NCBI GenBank assembly: GCA_963575745.1 | Contig: CAUYUJ010021164.1 | Span: forward strand, 1-64,000 | Reading direction: 5' to 3' | DNA length: 64,000 nucleotides | Origin: Prorocentrum cordatum | Lineage: Eukaryota; Sar; Dinophyceae; Prorocentrales; Prorocentraceae | Shown here: positions 43,700 to 52,914 of the stretch, one piece after another | Layout: each line of letters opens with the position of its first letter | Numbering within the stretch: position 1 is the first letter of the stretch | Made by a program: the position numbers and the translations under genes | The notes under the pieces: model-generated | Seen by the model: only the letters and a program-made list of their open reading frames with translations | What the model was told of the DNA's origin: nothing | Databases searched by the model: none

Positions 43700-44429
43700 G
43701 ACGATGACGGCGCCCTCGCGTCGTTGATGCAAATTTCGGAGGGAGTTCGACATGCGCGCGTGGCCGACGCGCGAGAGTGGCACGCGTGGTATTGTCCCCC
43801 CAGCGTGCGCGCGCATGGGCGTTCGAATGATTTCGACGTGCGGCGGTGGCGAATGTAATGGACATGTTGAATCCGCAGGCGCGTGATCGTAGGCCATACT
43901 AAACCCTGATCTTGCAAAGCAAGTATTATTATGTTTAAGTGTTCGAAACATTCGATTTTGGCATCTTTATGAACGCAAGTGTTCCCGAAGGATTCCTGCA
44001 TGCGCGCGCGACGACGCGCGCGTGTGCACATCGGCCCGTTTTTTTAATTGTGTTGTTGTTGTTGTTTTTGTGCAAAGGAATGCTCATCACTCCGGCGACG
44101 ATGACGGCGCCCTCGCGTCGGTGATAAAAATTCCGGAGGGAGTTCGACACGCGCGCGTGGCCGACGCGCGAGAGTGGCACGCATGGCATTGTCCCCCCAG
44201 TGTGCGCGCGCATGGGCGTTCGAATGATTCCGACGTGCGGCGGTGGCGAATGTAATGGGCATGTTGAATCCGCAGGCGCGTGTTTGTAGTCCTTATTAAA
44301 CCCAGATCTTGCAAAGCAGGTGCTCATATGTTTTGATGTTTCGGACATCCGAATTTGATACCCTTATGAACGCAAATGTTCCTGAAGAATTCCTGCATGC
44401 GCGCGCGACGACGCGCGCGTGTGCACTTC

Positions 44430-44430
<1 letters not shown>
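43700..44430 (+). repeat. Tandem duplication, 397-bp unit
   Basis: ACGATGACGGCGCCCTCGCG begins the first copy at 43701 and recurs at 44098. The two copies are very similar throughout, including GGAGTTCGACATGCGCGCGT, CGTTCGAATGATTTCGACGT and GAATCCGCAGGCGCGTG. The second copy ends in a 30-T run. No convincing ORF. Confidence 0.9.
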
Positions 44431-44467
<37 letters not shown>

Positions 44468-44485
44468 TTTGGGGGGGGGGGGGCT
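44431..44485 (+). repeat. T30-plus and G14 homopolymer runs
   Basis: A run of over 30 T is followed by GTTT and 14 G. Could be the 3' end of a retroposed unit or simple slippage. Confidence 0.9.
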
Positions 44486-46600
44486 TGCTTATAAAGCATA
44501 TAAGAACAGGATCTTGGGGCGTCCGAGGTATCCCGACATGCGCGCGAAGAGGTCCGTTTGGCAGCAAGTTATGAACATGTAGGATCATTTTTGTTATTTT
44601 TTTTATTTTCACCTTCCATCCCAAGGGCCCGGACGCAAGCTTGTTTTGAAGTGTTGTGTCGCGTAACCTTTTATTTTGTATGTATTTCTGGACGCCCGAT
44701 TTTGAAATCCATACTCGTAAGGCCCGGGGGGGAGGGGTATATCCTAGTATTCATGTAGACAGGATCGTTGATGTTGTGCAGTGTAGGGCTGAAGCCAGGC
44801 GGCAACGGGGCGGCGACGGCGACAGCAACCGTCACAGTGACAGTGACAGGCCCAGACGCCAGGCGGCGATTAGGCGGCGACGGGGCGGCGACGACGGCAA
44901 CATAGCCGCCAGACCCACGACAGAGCTGTTTGACCGACAAACAGGTCCAGTTCCTTGGAAAATCACTAAGGGCAAACATTGTTTGGGGAACCGTGGGCGT
45001 ACCATCGACAAACCATCGATCGCACGTCAATCATCGATCGCACGTCCATCCTCCCCCGTTGGACGCTCCCCTCTTGGAGGCCCCCGATCCTCGACCCTCG
45101 ATCCTTGCTGCTGGTCGGCCTGGGCAGGGGCGTCGTTGCTGGGATCGGGCCGTCCTGGGCCCCTGCCTCGCACCCGCGTGTCCCCGACCGAGGCGGGGCT
45201 GAGCGTGCTGTCGCGCTTCTCGCGGGGGCTGCCGCCGAAGAGTGGCATGACTTTCCCCGAGGGCCTGATGTTGCCATCGGGTGGGTCCTTGTCCCTCAGG
45301 GAGTGCTGGTCGGTGCGGGGTTCGATCTGGAGTTTCCTGGGGGTCTGAGGTGGCCGAGCATTGGTTTCACCCAGCAGAAAAGTAGTGTGGGCCAGTTTTT
45401 TAGGTTTCTGCTTCGGGCATTTTTTGTTTTTTTGTTTTTACTTTGTTTGTTTGTTTTCCCGGTCTTTGGGGGCCGCGTTCGGGCCCCAGGACTGTCAAAA
45501 ACGGATCTGGGGCGAAAAACCACACCAGATGGACCCAAGAAGGGGTCTGGGGATTGCTGTTGGGCGGATCTGGCTTCATCCCCCGTCTTGACTCAATTTC
45601 GCGGGGCCCATCCAGTTCAGACCCCCCTGCCGCCTCCAAGTTCGATGTTAGTTATGGGGGCATTCTTGGGGCCCACCGGACGGATCTGTTCGACTCCAGC
45701 TCGACTCCAGTTCGAGTACAGTTCGACTCCAGCTTGGCTCAAGTTCGATGCAAGTTCGATTCAAGCCGAGGGCCAATCGATTCAGCATCGACGCGCGAGT
45801 GGAGCGAGTGGCTCCAGAAAGGTCCCCAGACTGAGCGTTCATTTTTTTTTTTTCGGGTGACCCGGGTCCCCTCGCGTCGTCCAAGCCTACGACGGGAGGT
45901 TTCTCATCATTTTCGGCCTCCAGGGGCCCTCGCCGGGCCCGTGGACCGTCAAAAGCAACTCGGGACGGAGAAGTGGTTCCCGGGCAGGTGTCTCGACGGA
46001 TGTTTGGGGAGGGCGAGGGGGAGGAGGAGGAGGAGGAGGAGGAGGAGGAGGAGGAGGAGGAGGAGGAGGAGGAGGAGGAGGAGGAGGAGGAGGGAGGAGG
46101 AGGAGGAGTTCCAGAGGAGGCAACGATACCGAAACCGCTACCCGTCCCTCGTCGCCCGTGATGGAGTCGCCTCGAAGGCCGTGTCAGAACGTCGTGGATT
46201 ATCGGTATCGGTATGTTTTTGTTCCCCTGGAGGGAGGCCGCGGCGCGGGGATGAAGAGGAGGAAACGATGCTGCTGATGAGGATGCTGATGATGAGGATG
46301 ATGACGGTGGATGATGGTGATGGTGGTGATGGTGGTGGAGATGATGATGACGATGAGGATGAGGAGGAGGAGGAGGAGGAGGAGGAGGAGGAGGAGGCGG
46401 ACGAACAAGAGGAGGGGAAGGGGACATGATGACGAAGAGGATTCGGCGGATGTTGCCGTTGGAGGATCTTTACTCCTCCATCATCTGCCGCGGCATTCTG
46501 CTCCGGACGAAGAACCTGCTCGCACAGCAGTTTGGCGTAGGCGCCAGACGCGGCAGAACGGACGCGACCTGTTCTCACTCACTCACTCTCTCTATATCTG
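44486..46600 (+). other. Gene-free stretch with microsatellites
   Basis: Includes repeats of TTCGACTCCAGC type at 45690-45780, a GGA run at 46018-46115, GATGATG and GGA runs at 46265-46400. The long readings through these runs are low-complexity. No gene is supported. Confidence 0.6.
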
Positions 46601-46690
46601 CGTCTCTCTCTCTCTCTTTTTTTTTTTTTTTTATTTTTCTCTCTCTCTCTCTCTCTCTCTCTTTCGCTCTCTCTTTCTCTGTCTCTGTCT
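46601..46690 (+). repeat. (CT)n with T run
   Basis: CTCTCT dinucleotides interrupted by a T18 run, immediately upstream of the telomere-like patch. Confidence 0.95.
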
Positions 46691-46930
46691 TTGACTTTGG
46701 GCTCGTGCTTAGGGTTGGATAGGGTGTCAGGGTCAGAGTTTTGGTGCTGGGACGGTTCGAAAGAATTAGCGTTTTAGGGTTAGAGTGTCAGGGTTAGGGT
46801 CAGGATGCCAATGATCGGCTTAGCACTTAGGGTTACGGGGATGGCGTCAGGATTTGGGTGCCGAGGTGGAGGTTAGGGTTAGGGTGATAGGCTATAGGTT
46901 GTCAGGGTTAGGGTGGTAGGGTGTTAGGGC
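46691..46930 (+). repeat. Degenerate telomere-like repeats (TTAGGG/TCAGGG)
   Basis: About 20 matches or near-matches to TTAGGG and TAGGGT in 240 bp, including GGTTAGGGTTAGGG near 46873 and GTCAGGGTTAGGG several times, all on the plus strand. Fits an old interstitial telomeric tract. Confidence 0.75.
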
Positions 46931-48389
46931 TTGTTCTAGTGCCTGTGGTTCATGGTGTTAGGTATAGGACTACGTGCCAGGCGTACGGTTCTGGAGCAGG
47001 GGGGTTGCAACCCCCCGCCCGTGTTGGTGCAATGGGAGGGAGGGGGTGGGATGTATGCCGCTGCCCCAAAAAGGGGGGACGACAGGTGGGTTGGGGCCCC
47101 CCCTTTTGGAAATTGGAGGGCCTTGGACGGCGGACACCACCTTCTGGAATTATTCTGGGCTCGCCCCCACTCTCGCGCGGACTTCAACAGTTCACACTAG
47201 GAAGCAGAAAGCAGGACGATAACACTGGAAACTGGAAAGTGGAACTGGCGCAGGGAGCAGCAAGCCTAATCGGCGGCGCGGCCTTCCTGTGAGGCCCCCA
47301 GAGGTCGAAAGTGGGCCATCAGCGGAGGCCCGGGAAGGAGTCCACGGTGGAGAATTCGGGTGTCGGGCTGGGCTTAATCTTCCTTCCTGCCATTTCTTCG
47401 GTCGCAACTCATGGGAACCTTGTGTGTCTTCCAGCTTCCGTCGTGCGCCAGCGTTTGGTAATCGATGAGGCAGCGGCGACTCAGCGTCGATTAGCGTCGA
47501 TCTAGCGTCCATTAGCGTCGGTTAGCGTTGAATCGCAAGAGCCAGCACGATGGCATGGGAGGCTCCCATGAGCTGCCAGCGAACATTTCCTCTTTCTCCC
47601 TTTTCTATCCTGCGCGCCGCTCGAGCGCTTCCTTTGCAGGCCCGCCTGCAGATAGTTGTAGCTCGCTGGCCTTCCTGCGTGTGCTTGTTGCTGCCGTTGC
47701 CGACCAGTCCCGGCCCTCCCCGGGGAGCCACCGGCGCCCGCCAGGCCGCCCGAGCCGGCGCCTGTGCGAGCTGGACGCGTCGGGGAAGCTGCACATCGTG
47801 GGCGCCCACCTGCTGGATGGTGGATTCTGGCCAGGGGTGGTGGCGCGACCGACCGTGGCTCCAACTCGGCGTGACTGATGAACTCTGCGACCACTTGCGA
47901 TCCCTACCCTGGGGGGTCCACTCAGTGACACCCCCGCTGGGGCTCACCAGGCTATAGGCATCCTTCGAATTCTAAACCCGAGTTGGCGCTTCAGAAATCC
48001 GACTCGTGGCGGTAGGGTTCGCGTGTGTGGGAGGGCTCCAGGGACCGATCTTGAGCGGATTTTGGCTGGGGGTGGCGCGATCGACCCCCAATCGCCCGTT
48101 CCTCGCCGATCGTGGCTGGGGCGCCCCAGTCTGAACAGGAGCGTGGGGTTTCGCGATCGCGGGGCTGGCGTCGATCTGTCGACGATGTATCGCCGATTCC
48201 AGGTCGATGCTCTTCCTCCCTGGGCCAATCCCCCTGCCTTTCGGACCCCCTCATTCGAAAGCGCCTCCCCGACGCCTCCCATTGCGCGTTCTGGCACGGA
48301 TTGCGAGGTGAATCCAACCGTGGCAATGAGGAGCCTCCTGAAGGCCCAGGGAGGCCCAACAACTTTCAACAGACAAACAATGACATAAA
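46931..48389 (+). other. Gene-free stretch with dispersed repeat DR4 copy 2
   Basis: 47465-47590 repeats GCGTCGATTAGCGTCG and GGGAGGCTCCCATGAGCTGC; 48075-48230 repeats the second half of DR4. The block at 47170-47270 resembles 30785-31060 (AGGAAGCAGAAAGCAGGA; GCGCAGGGAGCAGCAA). A plus-strand reading ending RLCELDASGKLHIVGAHLLD at about 47755-47820 looks faintly exon-like but is unsupported. Confidence 0.6.
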
Positions 48390-48545
48390 CATAAAACTTG
48401 GAGGTCCGCGCGGGTTTCTCGGATCGGGGTTGGACCCCCCTCCCTGGCGCGCGGAGCGCGCCAGGGGCGGCGCCGGAGGTGCCGCCAGGGATCTCCGGCG
48501 CCGATCCGAGAAATCCATCCGCGCGGACCTACGAGTCTTAGTGTT
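48390..48545. mobile_element. MITE-like element, copy 2 (inverted relative to copy 1)
   Basis: About 156 bp. Terminal repeats GGTCCGCGCGGGTTTCTCGG and its complement (ending CCGCGCGGACC) frame a GC-rich interior with CCTGGCGCGCGGAGCGCGCC. The reverse complement aligns with 31123-31277 over nearly its whole length. Confidence 0.8.
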
Positions 48546-50463
48546 CAAGTCATTCTTCGTTCCCCAAAGAAGTCCACAAAAGTCGCCAAAGACGTCCAAC
48601 GCATCTCGATCATCGTTTTGTTCGTCAGCCGATGGCGCAGCATCTCGGCAGAGTGCATCGTTCCAGGGTCCCAGGGTAAGGGAGCGGCAGCCCAGACGAG
48701 CGACAAGCGGGAGAACGGCGAGAAGGGCACCTCGATCCCTGCCCCTCCCTCTCTTTCTCCCTCCTCGTCCTCGAACCTCCTCCCTCCCTCCCCTCCCTCC
48801 CTCCCTCGTCCTCGAACCTCCCCTCCCTCCCTCCCGTCCTCCCTCCCTCCCTCCCTCCTCCTTCCCTCCCTCCCTCCTTACCACCTCGGGGGTTCAGGAT
48901 CCATTTAGGGGGGATGGGTCTGTTTGCCTCGCAATCTTCTATGAGATGGAGTCTCCCAGGGTTGGTGCTGTATCCGTTGCGGGGCCCATGGGTCTCAGCA
49001 GGTTCGTTCTCCAGTAGCTGCGTGCCACCCCTCCAAAGCCACGATGCAGCGCCAGGAGTGCATCAACAGGTTTTGCCGAGGGCCACGACCCAAAGCGTCT
49101 GTGGACCTTTGATCTTTCGGATCTGTCATTGTTCAGGGATCCGGTACCCGTCGGTCGTTGAAAGTAGGTATTTTTGGATTCCCAGATTCGAATCTACTTT
49201 AAGCGCCTCCCTACTTCAATGATGGAGTGGCTTCACATTTCCATCCTCCGTAAGGGGCGGACGGAACCCAATCTGCTTTCTTTCCGCCTTCCTATTTCAT
49301 GTTTCTACCTACTTCTTTCGACCGATGTGTACTCCGACGCCGATACTCCTTCCCTCCCCCCTTCTCTGCCTCTGGGAGCCTCCCCCCGTCCTCCCCGAGG
49401 ACGCGCTGGTGGTGGATGTGGCGGAGGAGGGGTCGCGGGCCGTCTGGGAGGCGACGCCCCCCACGAAGCACCACGCCCTCGCGCCGCCGCGCCCTCCCCC
49501 CCCACTCCTCGCCTATCACCCGAACCTTCCCTCCTCCTCCTCCTCCTCCTCCTCGCCAGGTCTCAGGAGGTCTCTGGAGGTCTCCAGAAGTCCCCCAGCC
49601 CGAGAACCTCGATCGAGCCTCCACCTCCACCTCCTTCCTGTCCCGAGAACCTTCCAGAGTGGGGTCGAGGAGGGGAGGAGGGCGCAGGCCTAGAGGTTGA
49701 CACCAGCACCAATACATCGGCGGTGTGCCTCCACCGAGGGAAGAAGATCCCGATCTCGGTGATGGTGGTCATATTCTGGCTTTCGAGGTGGCCGAAATGT
49801 TGCCACCAACGCCGAAATCTAGGATCACCTTCCCCCTGTGGAGGCAACCCCGTGTGTTGGTGTTGGTGCCCATATCTACGCAGAACTCCAAGGAAGGGCG
49901 AAGCTCTGGCCTCCTCTCGCTGCGAAAGGATGACGGCCGGGAGGTTTTTGCCGATTTCGGCCCCTGGGGGTTCTCACGGGGCCCCGAGAACGCTCAAACA
50001 CGACTCGGGACGAAACGTCGGTCCCGGGGAAAAGGTCCTGTTTTCCAGGGGTCCACGTTGGAGGGGGGTCTGAACAAGCTCACGACGTCGGAGGTCTGGG
50101 AGGGGGGAGGGGAGGACTGTGAGTTTTTACGCCTCCCTGCGGGGTGCAGAGGCGACGGTTTTGGCTGCAGTGCCTCCCCTGCATGTTTATGTCCCGCGAA
50201 GAGCAGCCAATCGCGCTCCCTTCTGCCAGCGCGTCCTGCCGGCTGCCTGGCTTCCTGCTGCTGCTGCCTTCGGGGTGGAAGGTTCCCAGGTGGCTGGGCA
50301 CCGCAGGAGCAGCCGCCGGACTCGGGGCTTCCGGAGGCCCTGGCACGCGCGGCGGCGTGCGCCGTGCGGGGCTGCTGCACACCCGGGGGCGGGGCTTGTG
50401 GACATGGTGGCGCAGCAGCCTCTGTTGATGCGTGGGTGGGGTCGGGCTGTGCCGCCCCAGAGG
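48546..50463 (+). other. Gene-free stretch with (CCCT)n and CTC runs
   Basis: CCCT/CCTC repeats at 48745-48880, CTC run at 49530-49555, and a pair of related blocks near 49720-50060 (GGGAAGAAGATCCCGATCTCG; GGGGGTTCTCACGGGGCCCC). No credible gene or RNA. Confidence 0.55.
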
Positions 50464-50660
50464 TTCGGGTCGGGCGAAAGGGGGGGATTGGGAAAGGGGG
50501 GGTTACGAAATTTGCTGCATGCAGCTGGTTTCGGCCTCACCGAAGGGCCAATTCCTCGATACATGGCCGCTCCCGGCGCCGGGAGGCGCTGGAAAAATCA
50601 GCTACGTGAGCTGATTCTCAAACCCCCCCTGTGCTATCCCCCCCTTTCGCCCGACCCGAC
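50464..50660. repeat. Foldback element, 197 bp
   Basis: TTCGGGTCGGGCGAAAGGGG GGG at the left end is the complement of CCCCCCCTTTCGCCCGACCC at the right end. Pairing continues inward with mismatches (AAATTTGCTGCATGCAGCTG against AATCAGCTCACGTAGCTGAT). The whole could fold on itself; no coding capacity. Confidence 0.8.
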
Positions 50661-51023
50661 ATAGGTGGGGTGAGGGACGGGGAGGGGAGGCACGCTCTCG
50701 CGCGGCGGTGACCCGAGCGCTGGCGCGCAGGGTGGAACGCTGCCGGTCGCCCAGAACCGGCCGATGTGGAACGGTGCCGCTCGTCGATCCTCGATCATCC
50801 TTGATCCTCGATCCTCCTCGATCCTCGATCCTCCTCGCTCCTCCTCGATCTTCCTCGTTCCTCACTCTTCGATCCTCGCTCGCCAGTCGGGTTCGTGGAT
50901 CGATCCCTGTTTTGGGGGGGGGAGGGGGTGCAGTTGCTGTCATGGGGACGTGGTGAGCAGCTGAGGTGTCTGCTACGGCTCGAGGCCGATGCGCAGCCAT
51001 TCCTCCTCAGCGGAGTCGGCGCC
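50661..51023 (+). repeat. CGATCCTCGATCCTC repeats and unique DNA
   Basis: 50785-50880 holds about ten CGATCCTC-type units. The rest is unique with no gene seen. Confidence 0.75.
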
Positions 51024-51070
51024 ACGCACACATACTAACACTATGTGTGCGTCGCCCCCAAAGGGGCGAC
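51024..51070. repeat. Two adjacent hairpins
   Basis: ACGCACACAT (51024-51033) pairs with ATGTGTGCGT (51043-51052) over a 9-nt loop. GTCGCCCC (51051-51058) pairs with GGGGCGAC (51063-51070) over CAAA. The stems share two bases, so the two folds compete or stack. Confidence 0.75.
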
Positions 51071-51359
51071 GCGCGCGCCGAGAAATCTTAAAGTATATGC
51101 TCCGTGTCGGGCGCTTTCTGGCCGTACCGCTCGGGAAACGATCGAATATTACATGATTGTACTATATGTTCGGGTCGGACGCACGTCTCCGAGGAATGCA
51201 CATCGTAATAGCTTGTCCTTGTGCGTGTCCCACGGAGGGCCGTTGGAGATCCCGGTAGCTGGCCCTTGGGGGGCCCCTTCGTCGCCACAGCTGTGTGCAG
51301 CGCGGAAGACTGGTGCGGTCCGGGACCGATTTTGATCTCACAGTGTCTCGAAGCCTCAT

Positions 51360-51540
51360 AGATGGGGTCGGAGTGGATGGGGTCGGGGGATGGCGCGGCA
51401 TCGCCGATGCGGCTCGATGTGGAGCCCGACTTTTTCCACGCCGGCGATGCCTCGCCGACGTCGCCGATGCATCGTCGATGCATCGGCGCTGTATCGCCGA
51501 TGCGGCGCGATCCCAGACCCCATCCTCTCGGACCCCATCT
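51360..51540. repeat. Foldback element, 181 bp
   Basis: AGATGGGGTCGGAGTGGATG GGGTC at the left end faces GACCCCATCCTCTCGGACCC CATCT at the right end. Inner parts (GGCGCGGCATCGCCGATGC and GCATCGGCGCTGTATCGCCG) also pair imperfectly. 51541-52090 is unique with no gene seen. Confidence 0.8.
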
Positions 51541-52099
51541 AGGAGGCCTCTAGTGTCTCAAACCGCTCTGCTCCGTCTTCCACTGGTGCCAGTGCGTGTC
51601 CGTCCCAGGACAGCTCGCCGAGAAGGGCACGATTTTTCGCGTTGTCAGAAGCTGACGCGCAGGTCTTGACGACACGAGCCTGCCGCGCGGCAAACGGAAG
51701 GGCCATCGTGGGTGTGAAATCGCCTCGCGAGCCCATCCGCGAGCGGCTTCACTCGTGGGGCGGGCCCATCCGTGAGTTCGCGGCGGCTACGCCCTGGAAT
51801 CATTACCTTGCTCTCTGCTTTTCTCCAGCCTGCTTCAGGTCAATCCACCGATTGGAAGAAGGTCGCTCCTCACACGAGTCCAACTCAAGTACATTGCCCT
51901 CTGCTCTTCCCTCGCCTCCTCTTTCTAGGGTCCACTTCGATCTGATCGATTCGATTCGCTATTGATTCTGGCCGACTCGATCTGATTCGATTCCAATTTT
52001 CAGACGATCTGATGGGGCCCGATGCTTGCATGGCGTAGTTGTGTATCCTGGCGCGCCGATTCGATTTGACTGCGAAGGCCTTACGGCCAGCGCTGCCAA

Positions 52100-52282
52100 C
52101 CCTGAAGGGGGACAACGACAACAGACCACGACGACAACGACCACAACCACGACGACCACGACGACGACGACAACGACCTGCGACCTGCGACCTGCGACGA
52201 CGACGACGACCTGCGACGACGACGACGACCTGCGACGACGACGACGACGACGACGACGACAACGGCGACCTCGACCACGACC

Positions 52283-52368
<86 letters not shown>

Positions 52369-52380
52369 CTGCGACGACGA
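52100..52380 (+). repeat. (CGA)n microsatellite
   Basis: CGA/ACG and GGC triplet runs with short interruptions (GACCTGCGACGACG). No gene. Confidence 0.95.
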
Positions 52381-52429
52381 AAAACATTTAAAAACGTACG
52401 GGAAAGCATCGATTTTGCTATCTTTGGAT

Positions 52430-52640
52430 TCGCTTGGGGTGCCTCTGGGGCTCTCTTGGACCTCTTGGGAGCCTCTTCGGGGCTTCTTTGGGCGCCTCTT
52501 GGGGCCTCCTGGGGGTCTTTAGTGGCGGAAGGCTCGGAATGTCGGTTGGCGTTCCCATTTTCGGGGGCCTCTTGGGGTCTTGGGACCCTCTTGGGGCCCT
52601 CTTTGGCCGTCTTGGGGGCCCCCTTGGCCACTTTAAACGG
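52430..52640 (-). repeat. CCCAAGAGG repeat, reversed copy
   Basis: Plus-strand GGGGCCTCTTGGGG units are the complement of the repeat at 41577-43085. It ends just before the second LTR element. Confidence 0.85.
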
Positions 52641-52914
52641 AGAAGGTTAAAGGCGAGGTATAAATCGAGCATGTACCGCTGCCGTGCCTGGCTCAAGCCG
52701 GGCCCGGCCAGATATGTGACTGTGCCTCACCGAGGCGCACTACTTGCATCTGAGATCGGAAAACATCTTTTCCATTGACGATGCCCATCCTACTCTATAC
52801 TCCAGATCCCATGCTTCGTCTCGCTCTCTTGCTCATGCGATATGAGCCAAAGCCTGGGATATGGCAACGCCTAAGGCGTAACACATACCTAAGCTTACCA
52901 GCTTGTTTTCGACT
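52641..52914 (+). promoter_or_regulatory. Probable 5' LTR end and leader of second LTR element
   Basis: Between the reversed CCCAAGAGG repeat and the primer binding site at 52915. Contains TATAAATCG near 52660 and the first ATG of the long reading frame at 52781. LTR boundaries cannot be proven because the 3' LTR is outside the window. Confidence 0.4.

Noticed and set aside
49174-50664. Overlapping plus-strand reading frames of 180-300 codons
   Set aside because: Pro/Ser/Arg-rich, broken by CTC runs and a foldback element, with no motif on any strand.
24942-52640. Search for tRNA, rRNA, 5S and spliced-leader genes in the gene deserts
   Set aside because: No cloverleaf with A and B boxes, no rRNA core motifs and no intact leader gene were recognised by eye; a covariance-model search would be needed to exclude them.
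52675-52696. Second possible spliced-leader relict ending TGGCTCAAG upstream of the second LTR element
   Set aside because: Only the last nine bases match cleanly; the first half needs a gap and several mismatches.
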